64,000 bases of DNA from Bugula neritina (GCA_964035545.1 OZ037766.1:31340273-31404272); one strand, 5' to 3'; numbered from the stretch's first letter, positions 35,769 through 50,600 are shown. Notes: a model not told the origin generated them from the letters alone. Made by a program: numbers and translations.

Positions 35769-38700
35769 TCACACACTCTCTGATATCCACACAACTATAT
35801 CATAGATAGATGCAGTCATGAAGAATACAATAACAATATACTGGAGATGAATCTGTACTTTAGACAAGGGGAGAGGTATATCCAGGTCTCTACAAAGGAT
35901 AATAAAAAGTATTACTTAATAATCAGAATATGCATTGCTAAGTGCTTGTAATATCCCAGTCATTCTAAAACATATACAGAAATGCACTTGAATGAGAGAG
36001 TATTTCTTTCCCTGGCATTCTTGTGTGACAATTCAATAGTATTTCATAACATCGAACCTGTATTTCTTGCTGGTGCATCTCCACACAATAAAACTTATGA
36101 AAAATCCTAACCCAAAATTCAAACCAAGAGACATCAACTTCTCCACAACTTGCAAGAAGCTCTACAAAATAATAATATTAATGATAAAACACCACGGGCT
36201 ACCTTCCCAGCCTCAACTGTAATCGGAGTTGGAATGCAAGACCCCCCCCCCCCCTCTGGGCTCTGTGAGAGCTCAGGCTTAGCCAATAATAATAGTTATT
36301 GAAATAGTAAAATATAGTGAAATATGCAAAGTAATTTAAACATATATTTATATTATAGACCAACTAAGTAACATTAAACATTACACAGTATAATATAGTA
36401 ACATTACCTTAGTATTAAACATTACACAGTATAATATAGTAACATTACCTTAGTATTAAACATTACACAGTATAATATAGTAACATTACCTTAGTATTAA
36501 ACATTACATAGTATAATATGGTAACATTACCTTAGTATTAAACATTACACAGTATAATATAGTAACATTACCTTAGTATTAAACATTACACAGTATAATA
36601 TAGTAACATTACCTTAAGATTAAACATTACACAGTATAATATGGTAACATTACCTTAGTATTAAACATTACACAGTATAATATAGTAACATTACCTTAGT
36701 ATTAAACATTACACAGTATAATATAGTAACATTACCTTAGTATTAAACATTACACAGTATCATATGGTAACATTACCTTAGTATTAAACTTTACACAGTA
36801 TAATATAGTAACATTACCTTAGTATTAAACATTACACAGTATAATATAGTAACATTACCTTAGTATTAAACATTACACAGTATAATATAGTAACAATACC
36901 TTAGTATTAAACATTACACAGTATAATATAGTAACATTACCTTAGTATTAAACATTACACAGTATAATATAGTAACATTACCTTAGTATTAAACACTACA
37001 CAGTACAATATAGTAACATTACCTTAGTATTAAACATTACACAGTATAATATAGTAACATTACCTTAGTATTAAACATTACACAGTATAATATAGTAACA
37101 TTACCTTAGTATTAAACACTACACAGTATAATATAGTAACATTACCTTAGTATTAAACATTACACAGTATAATATAGTAACATTACCTTAGTATTAAACA
37201 TTACACAGTATAATATAGTAACATTACCTTAGTATTAAACATTACACAGTATAATATGGTAACATTACCTTAGTATTAAACATTACACAGTATAATATAG
37301 TAACATTACCTTAGTATTAAACATTACACAGTATAATATAGTAACATTACCTTAGTATTAAATATTACACAGTATAATATAGTAACATTACCTTAGGGTT
37401 AAACATGGCCACAATGAATATGACGGACAGAAAGACAACATTTGCCAGAGAACTTGTAATATTCTGACATTTTATTTCCATAAAGTCACATTTATTCCAG
37501 CTTTCTTTCCACCATGAAGTTATGACTCCTTCAACTAAAGAATAAAGAGTATGAGAGCCTCAGCTACAATTCATACATAACAGTTTATATAGTATTATAT
37601 AATATAACAGTATAACATCATATTTAACATTAAAGCTAGTACAGTTTTTATAACATAATAAACAGTATAATATTATACAATATAATAATAGTATATTATA
37701 CAATATAATAAATTGTATACTAAATCTACTAGTATCTAAACTCACCTGTATGACACAGTATTGTACTGTTAAACAAATAGGACACAGTGATGCTGACCAT
37801 TATGAATAATGAGATTATCGTAGCCACCCAACTATATTGTGGGTAAAGGGAGTTTATCACCTGCAAAAAGACAGCAAAATACTAAAATAAAAATAAGCTG
37901 GGGAAAATACTTTAGAGTATTATTTGTAGGTTTGCTCAATGCCAGTAAAATACAATTTTTCATGCAAAAGAGGATTTGATAAGCAACACATTTAGTTCGG
38001 ATTTAGAATTTTCAATGATCATGACAAGAGTGTCACAGGTTCTGCGGTATTTGATAAACCAATCATATTGTTCTGTAGTCTAGAGTGTCAAAATCATTTG
38101 AACAATGTTTACTTTGTTATACTAGCATATCAATTCAGTTTTCATACATGTGATAGGACATATACAAACAAGATGGATAATGTTTACACTACTTCAACAC
38201 AATGACATAGCATTGGTAGTAATCATAGTAATAGCACTTACTTTAGTGAAGGGTATTGTAGATATTTCTCCATTTTCAGCAGCACTAAAATATACCATAA
38301 GTAATAAGAAATATATAACACAGCAAAACACTTCAATCAGAAATAACTATACTACATTGTAATAAAATAGCAAGAGTTCTCACATACCTCTGAAGAGTGT
38401 AGTCTAGAGGTAGGCAGTACGTCCCGTTGTTAGTCTGAGAAAGAGAGACAGAACAAGGGTCAATCTGTGGTACAACATCCAGAGTAGCCCAACACCAGAG
38501 TACTTCCAGTATGTAGACAGTTATGAGACCAAATGTAGTAGAGATGCGGAGATATCGAATCTGTAGATATATTACAATGTGTAGATATATTACAATGTGT
38601 AGATATATTACAATCTGTAGATGTATTACAATCTGTAGATGTATTAAAAAGGCATTGTGATAAAAAACAGTTGCTAAAAAGAGTTGATAGTATTTTAATG

Positions 38701-41700
38701 GAGCAAACACAAATAATTAGTTAATAGATGCAAGCTACCACAGTTCCTAAATCTAAAATCATTTAAAAGTAGATCTGCTGGTGAAATAAAAAAATAAATT
38801 TCCATTAAAGTTCCACTCCATTTATTTGTAGAAGAGTAGAGATGACTAAAGAAAAAGTCTCACCTCATGTTCCACATATTTAATTTTGGTAAAGAGAAAG
38901 GGGAGGGTGAGGTAGGTCCCTCCTACAGCCACGGTGACCAACATAAATGTATCACCTGCATACCTAAAGTCATTGCTGATGCGGTCATGAACTGTTGTGC
39001 CAACCACAAACGCTATAATAGCCTGTAAACAGAACAATAAAGAAATACTCAGGTATATAACAATGCTAAACGGGGAGAAGCCATGTTCTAGAGGTTAGAG
39101 CACTGGCTAACTGGCAACTGATTACTGTTAGTCAATATACATATAACTTATACAAATTACACCAACTGGTAGTTGTACATACTTACAGCCACAAGGAGAA
39201 GAGATCCCTTGAATAGAGTGAGAACACTGACTAATGGACTCACTAACTTTCTTCCAAACACAGCCAACAAATTCAACAACCAGCAGAAAAATGGAATCAC
39301 TGTGAGTACACTGTAAATTATCCAATCACAAAACATCAACAGCTTTACCTTGCAGGCATAATCAAGTAATTTTATAATGTATTTTCAGTACAGCTAAAAT
39401 AATTGAAATATTCTAATGTAACTTTAAAAAATACAAAGAGCATATAATACAATATACCTATTGCAATAATAGAAATAACTAATAAAATCAATTTGTTTGA
39501 GTTACCATACGTTCAAATATAAACAGAAAAAATGTTACAACATAACACACTATTCTTGAACTAACAGAGGTAAGTGAATAGGAATCGTCTCCACTTACCT
39601 GTTAATGTGAAACACTTCAGCATATGCCTGACTCCCAGCTAAGGCATAGCTAATACCAGCAGTAGAGAAATAAAACAGGAAGTTTATAGTGCTGGCATAA
39701 CTTAGAATTCTGGGTAAGAAAACCTTAGCTAATATGAAAATGTTGACAGCCGGCATTTCATCTGCAAAAAAGGAAAATAATTTACAGGCAAAACGTGAAA
39801 AACCTAAATTAGAAAAACTACAGTGACGGAGACAACAAGAATAGGAAAATAAATACGTATATCTATAATAGCAATTGGTGTAAATGATAACATTTCACAG
39901 GTGCAGTTTAAATATATGAGTGATCTGATGAACGAATAGAAGAAAGAAGAGAAACGTAAAGGGGCAGCTAATACATGAAACACTAAATTTGGTGTTGAAG
40001 GAGAAAAGAGAGCTCGCTGAGCTGGTGTCGAGCAAATCTGGATGTAATTCCAAATCATACCCTACAAGCTAATATCTGACAATAACTATTAGTTATTGAG
40101 GGACTGAGGATAGCTGGCTAGGTCAAGGATTTATCACAATATAGACCTGTGTCTAATCAAATAATCTCAGTTACTAAAATGTAGTAACACTGATATAAAT
40201 AATAGCACATCTACACTGGAACTCTAAACTATTAATACTAAAGTCATGCAGTGAGACACAAATAGTAAGTAGAGGTCAAGGGGAAACTAGCGTGCAGTCA
40301 CACCACGTCATTATCAATAGCAAATACAGCCAATCAGACGCAGATAAAATCCATTCTTATAAAGTCTACATACCTGCTTAACCAATCATAGCTACAAGTT
40401 CACATAAGAGTATCGTCAATAGAATGAGTAAGACAGCAAACCAAAATTATTTTTATGACAGGAAAATGTTTCATTTATAACCAATAGTCTAGACGGGTTC
40501 ATCAAGTGAAATAGCAATCCTTAACTGCTATTAGTATCCTAAACAGATGATCAAGTGACAAACCTGAGCTGCTCTCAGTCTTGCTGAAAAGACTTCTCTC
40601 TTCTGCTGAGTCTACATCACTGAAACATGACTCATCAGTAACTGATGACTCAGCCAATGGTATTCTATCATAGCTCTCCTTTACATCCTTCTACAATAGC
40701 ATACCGGCCATTGATATATATTCCTAACATGAGCTTGATATGCTGATTTAGTGGCTGAAAACTAAATGTTTACGTGAATAGAAGCGACAAAAATTGAATA
40801 GCTAAAATCTGAGAAGCAATTTCATTGGTGAATGCAGTTACAATATATATTCTTATTTTAAAAGTCCCCAAAGCTATCTTTATAAAGTTGCGTTTATACC
40901 TCTGCTGAAAAAAGTACCGATTTTAGGTTAATAACGCTTTTCCGGGTACCCCTTTATAGTCAAACTTAAACTCGTTGAAATCATATTGATGCGGTTGCTC
41001 ACTTTCTGAAATTGAAATTTGACTCGCATAATAGCTATTTGATGCCCTTTGTAAATGTCGTGAATTAGTGAAGCGGAAAGCATAAAAGCGATAATTGAGA
41101 AAGCGTAGGCTATATAATTATAACCGTATAAGTACGTTGTCTAATCGCCAAAGTAATAACTAAATAACGATGTTTACAAGGAGTTATTACTCCTATTCCA
41201 AAATTGGCCGATTAAGTTATCACAGTACAAAAATTTCAACGAGTGGCTTTTACAATGCAATGCAACTCGGAGAAATTTCAACCCGGCCAAATTGAAATTT
41301 TGACCGAAAATCGTGAAGGTATAAACGCAACTTTAGTATACTCGTGTGTACAGCATATAGAGTTGCATATACCTTGGAGTTATCTTCCACTGGTTCCCCA
41401 TGAAGTTGAATATACACTAACTTCTGTAGTGCATCAGTTACAAAAATAATTGAAATAATCTGAAAATCAATACGTTGAAATTAAAATTTGTAATTTAAAA
41501 TAAGAATGAAAGTGAAACAATGCCATTAAAATAAATTATTAACATCTCAACATGCAAGAATACATTGTACATATAAATCAAGACTACATAGTAACAAATA
41601 CACAAGACTGGAGCAAATATACTCTATACTCTATAGTTACAATTATGTACATAAAGCAAACTAGGCTTATATAAAGTATAAAGTAAATTAGGATTATATA

Positions 41701-42418
41701 ACTGCAATATCATCAACACCTGAGTGAGTAGGCAGATTGTCAGCATGAAAAGAAGTGGAGTGAGTCCAGCACGAGCTAAGCTTACAGGTAACCCTAGAAA
41801 TCAAAGCATCAGTTTGCACAATTGCATAATAGCAATAAAATAGCACAAGTTTAATGGAACCTGAGTTTTGTACAAAAACTGTCTTATAAACAAGTAAACA
41901 ACTGTCTAACTGAATTTAGAACAAAGCAGAATGCTGTGAAACTGCTTGTTGAAGAGGGATCATGTGCGACAACACAAGTAGTTTATTTTTACCAACCAAC
42001 TTTGAATAATAATTTACACCCAGTTTTTAACAAGTTTTTAACTAGCGCTAGATTAACTTTCCTTTCATGGTATGAGAATTGCTTAAGAGAGTGATACATT
42101 GAATCCAACTGACCTAATATTCCTGTTCCCAGTGTATAAGCGATTGTTACAAAGTCTGCAAGAAGTAATAAAAAAATGTATCATTAGCCAATAGTAAATG
42201 AGGCTACAAGTTCAAAATGAAAAGAAAATTTGAAGCATGCAATTTTAATCTAACCGAAAAAATTTCAAAAGAAATGAATTTATTTGAAAATGTAGTATTA
42301 TAGAAATGAAGTATTAATGCATGCATAAATTTTAAATACTTATAAACTACTTCTACTTACAACATTGCAAATAAACTAAGATGTTGGAAGAGAAGCTTGT
42401 AGGAGAGCTGGAGGACAT
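35769..42418 (-). CDS. Amino-acid-permease-like polytopic membrane protein, paralog 2
   Basis: Fourteen exons on the minus strand: 42361-42418, 42114-42155, 41720-41793, 41373-41459, 40564-40690, 39599-39761, 39187-39310, 38864-39022, 38388-38560, 38242-38284, 37746-37860, 37392-37534, 36058-36161 and 35769-35889. They splice in frame to 510 residues, with exon sizes and phases matching the other two copies except at the first exon. Exon 6 (KVFLPRILSYASTINFLFYFS) is close to paralog 1, while exon 8 (VVGTTVHDRISNDFRYAGDT) is strongly diverged from both. Exons 5, 7, 9, 10, 12 and 14 are nearly identical to the other copies at the DNA level. Intron 12 holds the largest 41-bp array, and intron 8 holds an 18-bp repeat seeded at the exon 9 acceptor. 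It lies head to head with paralog 3, about 2.3 kb apart. Confidence 0.85.
36368..37391 (-). repeat. 41-bp minisatellite in intron 12 of paralog 2
   Basis: About 25 units of the same sequence and position as in the other two paralogs. It abuts the exon 12 donor (37391/37392). A 13-base C run at 36242-36254 lies just beyond its far end. Confidence 0.95.
37590..37725. repeat. AT-rich TATTATACAATATAATA repeat in intron 11 of paralog 2
   Basis: Impure repeat of TATTATACAATATAATA. The equivalent intron of paralog 3 (51060-51290) carries the same motif expanded. Confidence 0.7.
38558..38650 (-). repeat. 18-bp repeat seeded at the exon 9 acceptor of paralog 2
   Basis: Five units. On the minus strand they read ATTGTAATAxATCTACAx. 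The last unit ends ATCTACAG directly before exon 9 (38560), and two other units also end ATCTACAG, so acceptor-like sites are repeated in tandem. Confidence 0.85.
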
Positions 42419-42649
42419 CTTCTATCAAACATCCAAGACTTTAGACTATTGTGTAACTACTGATTCCTTTATATTCTTAGTCTACCAAGACGACAGCAGC
42501 TAGATGTTATACACACGATGCATGCTCCTGTATTTATACAAAAAACAAATAGAAAAACTAAGAGATGCAAATAAAATAGGGGTAATATTCAACTGACTCA
42601 ATAACTATAAGCACAACATAAAACTTTGACAATCTTGCAAGAAACTAAC

Positions 42650-44430
42650 AGTAGGTGCAACACTTAGTCTTACAGAGTCACTATTAGACATTAGTGATTA
42701 GTATTAGTATCTGTATTACCATTAGTATCACTATTAGTACTAGTTTATTAGTTATTTCAATAACTTCAAATATTAATTATAAGTATTATATTAATATTAT
42801 TAATATAATTATAAATTAATATAAATATTATAATAATAATTATTACAAGTTGAAGTAAATATTAATATTAAATTCTTAAATTCTAAGTTGAAGCATTCTT
42901 AGTATTAGTTTATTTCATACTAATAGTAAATGTAATATAAACCAACATAATTTAAGTATTAGTAGAGCCACAACGAAGAGCTCATACAATGAATGAATGA
43001 TACATTCTTATTGTCTATTGATATAGGTCAGGTGCAGAGATGTACTTACTTGGTCTTGTAGACCAATGAACTCAATAATTATTGGTCTATTCCAGCTCAG
43101 TGTTGTAGACACTGGAAATTAAATTATAAATATTACAAGTGGATGCAGCTTTTTACTTAGTTTTGGATTGGTGTTTAGAATGCCGTTGTCGAATAGACAA
43201 AACGTGTGCAGATAATTTTCAGAGCTTGAAGAGATTCAAAGAATTAGAAGGTACCAGCCCCCTCCCGATAAACAAAAGATCCTAATTTCGAGGTTGATAA
43301 AACTCTACTATTTATTAAGTACGTTGATCTTAGAAATTTGCCCGAAGCAGCACCGTATTCGCAGTCACTGAGTGCATTGGTTTAGGAAACCAATTTTGAA
43401 TTCAGACAATGTGTAAAAAAAATTATTGTTGAATTTAGTCACCTTGAACTTGGTGCTGCTTCTAACGATGTGTCTAATCTTCACTACCTTGATCTAGACT
43501 AGTTTGCTATTTACTTTACAGTTTACATATGTTTAATTTTTTAATAACCAGTAGTAAACTATTACTATAATTTATTAATTATGTTTAGGATCATATTGAG
43601 GATCATCCTAGTATTCAAGTTTTGCGTGCAATTTGCCATAATAGCTGTACTAATACTGTTAGTGTTTCAGTTTGTAAAGTAAAAGTAGTTTTAACAATGA
43701 TCATGATGATGATGTGATTTATTCATATTGGTTATCATTATCATTATGAGATCATCATTATCATTATGATTATGTCAGTTTTAATTTGTCAATCACTGAA
43801 ACTCAAACTGTAAAAGTGAATGTGAATCGGAATAATTAAAGGTAAAAGTTTACAGTAAATTCAATCACAATATGAATATAAATTATAATTAAATTTCTAA
43901 AATAAAATATAAGTTGAGGTATAGCTATAAAATTAAATGAATATAAATAATATAATATTATTTATTAGTCATTCGACATTCAATTTTATATTGATATTGA
44001 TGTTTAATCATTAATGATGATCATTATCATAATAATGATAATTATCATTTTTCATTATTTCAATTATAAATAATATGATAACGACAATAATACTTATAGT
44101 TATAATGATACATCAAATTCAATATCCATAACATAGAGTAAGAGTTATTGTAATTGTTAATGATTATGATATAAATTACCTAGGTTAATTATACTGATAC
44201 TCATACTAATACTAGTAGTATTACCGTAATACTAATAGTAAACTGCAAGTGCAATAGTACTACTAATACTTATACTTATAGTTATACCTGTACCATGCCC
44301 TCCAATACTAATTTAGTAAGTATAATTATAATAATTATATTTTTAGTTTTTGTTTATGTTATATGTATGCTGCTAAGTATAGTTGTAGTCATACTCATAC
44401 TGCTACTCAGCAGTACTCTAGCTAATAATC
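42650..44430. repeat. Degenerate simple-sequence domains between divergent paralogs 2 and 3
   Basis: Impure ATTAGTATTAGTATC, TTATCATTATCATTATGA and TAATACTAATAG blocks occupy about 42650-42960 and 43680-44420. Ordinary-looking DNA without a recognisable exon lies between them (42970-43670). Confidence 0.65.
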
Positions 44431-44694
44431 AGTGAGAATCATAATTACCTGCAGTTGCAAAATTAAAGATTATGTGCACTAGCTGAGCAGTTGATAAGAA
44501 TAGTGTATTTATATATTTTAATAATAATTATAGTATTTCATAACAATATATAATGAAAACGAAAACAACTGCTCTGTTTTTAGACATGCTTCTGCATTGA
44601 GAGTGTATTTAGGTGACTTGAATGAACTGCAGTACAAGGCTGAATTATGGTATATAGTCACAGCATATAGCTGCAGATCTACATTCATGTTGAG

Positions 44695-47600
44695 ATGGCC
44701 CAGGGTCCTTCTTCAAACTTCTTAACTTATTTACAATGCTGTAAGTCTAACCAATAGATTTACTTTTAAATTTCTTTAGCTTTTCACAAGTCTTTATTGC
44801 ATATTCAGTGCAATTTTGTTGTAGTTGTTGGATTTATTACTTATCATTTTTCTTAAAACTGTAGTGTGCTGTGTGATAAATATTTAGTTATTAGAAAGTT
44901 GAATTTATCATGTTATCCCTTTTAGATTTTTCAACAATGTCATACATTTTGGGAGCCGGAGTGTTAGGTAAGCTATTATTTATTGTTCTTGTATCAAAGA
45001 GTTAAATGGCATAAATTTACAGGCTATTGGGTGTAAAAGATACTAGAAGATCTGTCACAAAAGCTTTTTACTATGTTTTGACTTATTAATTAAGAAATGA
45101 AATTTTAAAATAAAATTGTCTATCAAATATACTAGTTGAACACTTTGTTTTAAATATAATTTTACAGATTTCTCAATTATTATTTTTATATACCATGTTT
45201 GTAGTAGTTCCATTTTTTTTCATGATTAAATTGCTTTTCTTTTATCTTTCATAATAAATCAATCAGATTGCAGCTGTTGATGTTTATATCAGAGCTTGTT
45301 TAACTTCAGTGAAGTTTTCTATATGAATTTGCAAGATTATTGATATTATGTTTGACTGCCACATGGTAAATAGAAGTTATGTTGCTATTTTCAGATTTGG
45401 GATTTGTTTAGTGAAAGTACCACTTCCCACCGAAATGTAATAACTTCAAACTTGTATCACAACAATTGTTTTATTTTCAGGTTTACCTGTGACATTAGCC
45501 CGTGCTGGACTTACTCCATTTCTTCTCTTGATGACAATATGTCTAGTAGCTCAGGTAGTACACCTGTATTATTGTGTCTCCTATGAGCATTATTTTAAGC
45601 TACATCTAATATTATCATATAGAATATTATATAGTCTATATAATAGACTGTCAAACAGACTTTCAAATAGACTATTGAATAGACTATCGGATAGACTGTC
45701 AAATAGACTATCGAATAGACTATCAAATAGACTATCAAATAGACTATCAAATAGACTATCAAATAGACTATTGAATAGACTATCAAATAGACTATTGAAT
45801 AGACTATCAAATAGACTATTGAATAGACTATCAAATAGACTATTGAATAGACTATCGAATAGACTATCGAATAGACTATTGAATAGACTATCGAATAGAC
45901 TATCGAATAGACTATCGAATAGACTATTGAATAGACTATTGAATAGACTATTGAATAGACTATCGAATAGACTATTACAGATATAGACATTTTATGTCTT
46001 TCATACTGTTTAGATTAGAAATCAAGAATTTTTCTGAAACTACTAACAGAAGTCAACTTTATTTCAGAAGTTTTGTCTTACGACATATTATAATATTATT
46101 TATGTTGTCAAAACAGCATGTTGGTTAAAAGCAGCAAATTTTATGAAATGAAATAGGTCTTTTTAATAGTTTCGTATTTCATTGGATGACCTGTTTTTGT
46201 CATTTGATTATGTATTTTCACAGTTCTATGCAGCTCATGCTTTTTACAATTACTGCTATAAATCAATCTTAAATCATTTTTATTGCTTGAGTGACCCACT
46301 TCCCCCCCCCTCGGAATATTGTGGCCTGTAATCTCTAATGATTAATTGCCGTTTGCATTCCATACTCTGCATTTATTAGTTTGGGGATAACTTTATTTGG
46401 AAAAGAATTTTGTGGTACATTACATTTTAGGTAAAAACTGGATAACAATTTTTCATTATTGCTTTTGCTTCGCCATGACTTACATATTTTGAGTAGTAAT
46501 CCCATTGCATAGAGATGTTTTTATTGGGATAAACAGTATGCTGTGTGACTTGATGCTACCATTTTGTAGATCATTTCTATTGTTCTTATAACTGATGTCA
46601 TACAGAAGTTAGTGTATGTTCAGCTACATGCAGAAATCTCTCCAGATGACAACGATCCAACCGTACGCATTTTTTTACTTATTTCTTGTTGCTCAAATAA
46701 TTTCTGGTTTGACTTCATTTTTTGAGAGTATTAAGAGGGGCTGCTAAATTTATCCAAACAGCTATGTAATATATTTGTTGTGCTTAGATACTGTAAAATG
46801 TCAACGTTGTCAACCTGCTATCCTATACCTCGTAAAGTATTATAATCTCATTCAAGTGGAGGTTCATTCAGTGTAAAAGGAAAGCAGTAGATGTAACACG
46901 TTTAGTTAAACTAGTAGTTTTGGTAGCAAATTAATTTTCGTCATTTAAGCTATGAACTCATAACAGTAATATACACCAAAGGATTGATAATATTTTGCAT
47001 AAATTAGCGCACTACATACACCTGTGCACACTATATATTTACACCAATACACACAGTACACACAGTATATACAGTATATATGTTTGTTTGCTGGCTTGGC
47101 ATAAAACTCTTTGATTGTCGGAGCAGCAACACTAAAGCAAAGTTCTAATTTCTACTGAATAGCTTAAATGACTCATCTGTAGTGCTACTAGTATAAATAT
47201 AGCAATATTATGTCATTTGCAAATTCAATTTTTTCCTAATAAATATGAAATTAAAGTTTCAAATAAACTGATGGTAGTATTTACCTACCAAAGAGCTTGA
47301 CATGATATTGTAGAAGGATGTAAAGGAGAGCTATGATAGAATACCATTGGCTGAGTCATCAGTTACTGATGAGTCATGTTTCAGTGATGTAGACTCAGCA
47401 GAAGAGAGAAGTCTTTTTAACAAGACTGAGAGCAGCTCAGGTTTGTCACTTAAAGTGCAAGTTTGTATATAATAGTGAGAGAAAGTTGAGGCAAGCTGTG
47501 TTTGTTTCTATATCTAACCAGCGCAACACTTGCATTTATTGTGAAAATTTTACGCATGCCGCTAGTATTTGAACTGATCATATAATAAAAATAGTTCACA

Positions 47601-50600
47601 TTCCGCCTTTATGACCTGTTCGTGAGTTGTTGCCTAAACTCAGTATACATTAGTTGCAATGTCATCTTATATGTTCATTTCTTGTTATAGCATTCAGTTC
47701 CCATTGATGTGGATGGTATGTATGTTTGTGTGCCACTTGCTTGTACCGCACTGAATGATTACTAGCATCCTGTTCACGTGCATGCATCTGTTGATCAAGT
47801 ATTTTGATTATCGAATGCTCTCATCAGTTTATCTGATCTTAATCTTATTACTCAAGCTTTTTGAGCATGTAATCAATTTGTGAGAAACGTATGTTCTGGC
47901 TATTTCTACTTCTGCAGATCTCCCTATTAGCAAATCATTTTCGAAAACACTGTTAAGGTCAGCAATCAAAAGCAGCTTAATATTTAGAAAAAAACATGTG
48001 AAATCAAGCAAAGTTAAAAAGAACCTCGATTATTTCGGTGTATTTATTGATATTTAACTAGTTTTGGGCAAAAACTCATGTTCATTAGCAGCTAAATTGT
48101 AAAAAATAGCTAAAAAATGGAGATTTTCAGTGTGTACTAAATTAAGTAAAATGACCCATATTCATCTACTCAGCTAATTCTTGAACATTGTTAGCCTGTG
48201 GCCCTGCTATATTATCAATACTGATGCATACGTTTGATTGCCATATTTTATGATTGCAAATATTAAGCTGGAATCTGATAAAATTTATTTGAGAGTTTTG
48301 TTCTTTATTAGTTCACAGATGTTGGCCTGCAGGTTCCCGGTGTGGTAGTAGTAGCCATGTTTTATTCTGCAGTGTGTTTTACTGCTAATTATCAAATACA
48401 AAGAGCAGCCGTGGTCTAGGGGTTGAAGTGTTAGTAAACACAATGTCGGTGGTTTGAGCTCCGTTGAAAGGCCATTGCTGATGTTAGGAAGAGCACCCAG
48501 CCATAATTGCTCCTGTGCCCCATCTGAATAAGTCCTTAGCCCGATTTAACAAAAACCTATTCCATCAGGGGTTTTCTCACAGGGATGGGGACTATAAACT
48601 TTCGTGAGTTTTTTAATATTTAACTAGATCTAGAACGTTTCCCTCTACCCCGTAAAGTAGAATGATTCCCTGTTTTAGATGGTGTGTTTATTTATCTTTA
48701 GGTGATGAAATGCCGCCAGTGAATCTGTATTTGCTGCTAAATACTTTCTTGCCGAGAGCTTTGAGTTACGCTGGAAATATTTACTTCATTTTGTTTCTGT
48801 GTGTCGCTGGTATCAGCTATGCTCTAGCTGGAAGTCAGGCATGTGCCGAAGTGTTTCATGTTCGAAGGCAAGTGGAGACAATTTCTATTCTTGTACAGTA
48901 AATGCGGTGAGCTGCTCAGCAAATAGAAATTAGGGTATATCTGTTGCATATGTTTATTTTTTATAATCTTGTAAAGATTTAATTTATTTGAGATATGGTT
49001 TTTTTAATTCACAAGTGGAAAATATTCTTCATTTATGGTATTGGGGTATTTGCAGTGCGTTATTTGGAGTTGTCCACACGAGTAATTGAAATATATGAAG
49101 TATGGAACCCAATAGTTTTCCTTTCATAATGTAGCCTATTTTTTACATAATTTCAATTCTCTTAATTGTGCCCAAACCACAGCTTTTAAACTCTCTTAAA
49201 CTGTATCCCTGGTTCTTTGTACAAGGTAATGCTGTTGATGTTTTTGTGATTGGATAATTTACAGTGTACTCACAGTGATTCCATTTTTCTGCTGGTTGTT
49301 GAATTTGTTGGCTGTGTTTGGAAGAAAGTTAGTGAGTCCATTAGTCAGTGTTCTCACTCTATTCAAGGGATCTCTTCTCCTTGTGGCTGTAAGTATGTAC
49401 AACTACCAGTTGGTGTAATTTGTAAAAACCTAGATAGGCGGATACATAAATGCTTTGTTTAATATAACTCCGTATCGCGCCATGTCCTGAACATTTTATG
49501 GATATTCTTGTAAGGTGCAACCACGGCCTAGCAGTTCAAAACTGACTACAGGCCATTGGGGATGTTAGGAAGGGTATGCTTTGCCACGTTCAACAGTAAT
49601 ACTTTCTATAAGTATAGTAAAAGCAAATGCCAGTGAATGCATCTGTAAATACTACAATAATAAATACTAGTAAAATCAGCTCAATAGGGATAAACACTAA
49701 TGGCTTTTCTGGTTTATAAACATTTAGTTTGCTTTTTTTATTACCTTTGATGTTACTTCTTACAAAAAAACGTTCACTGTTGAGTCCATGAAGGGTTCTG
49801 TTATATTTTCAGGTGATCATAGCATTTGCAATGAGCACTACAATACATAAAGAAATAAGTAGCAATTTCCAGTATATCCAGGATACTTATTTAATAGTCA
49901 CAGTTGGTATTGGTGGCTCATACATCACACTGCCCTACTTGTTCACCAAGATAAAATATGTAGAACATGAGGTAAGATGTCTTACAGCTTTTCCATTTAA
50001 GTCATTGCTTGTTGGTAAAAGTCATGTTACCATTTTCTACTTGCAGTAGTTTTAAAGGAGCATTTTGACCGAATATAAATCATAGAACTATCAATTTTTG
50101 AGTTGAAAAATTAAATTTGAAATCGAAAAAAAATTTTGGAATATCCATCTTGAAATTATTTGATCAAAGTTCTTGGTAAAAGTACACAATTTCTGCAACA
50201 TTACATGTGATTAAAACAAACTTTTATGCAGCAGTCCTAAAACACGACTGGCTCTGCTATGGATAAAGGCTGAGAGTTCCCGTATGTAATTTTTCCATTT
50301 ACAGGTTCGATATTTACGTCTGTCTGTTATATTTGGTATCATAACTGTCTACATACTGGAAGTACTCTGGTGTTGGGCTACTCTGGATGTTGTACCACAG
50401 ATTGACCCTTGTTCTGTCTCTCTTTCTCAGACTAACAACGGGACGTACTGCCTACCCCCAGACTATACTCTTCAGAGGTATGTGAGAACTCTTGCTATCT
50501 TATTACAATGTAGTATAGTTATTTCTGATTGAAGTGTTTTGCTGTGTTATATATTTCTTATTACTTATGTTATATTTTAGTGCTGCTGAAAATGGAGAAA

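Noticed and set aside
36242-36254. C13 run in paralog 2 intron 12, with a C-rich run also near 46300
   Set aside because: Simple homopolymer tracts; no further structure links them, and they may be assembly-sensitive.
39060-39115. tRNA-like sequence as a tRNA gene
   Set aside because: It has an A-box-like GTTCTAGAGG but no B box or acceptor-stem pairing. It is more likely a SINE head fragment or chance.
41243-41449. 68-codon plus-strand ORF
   Set aside because: It is the reverse of paralog 2 exon 4 and its flank; the minus strand carries the conserved exon.
45595-45990. 131-codon minus-strand ORF of YSIVYSIV repeats
   Set aside because: The 12-bp array is open on both strands; there is no independent evidence of coding.
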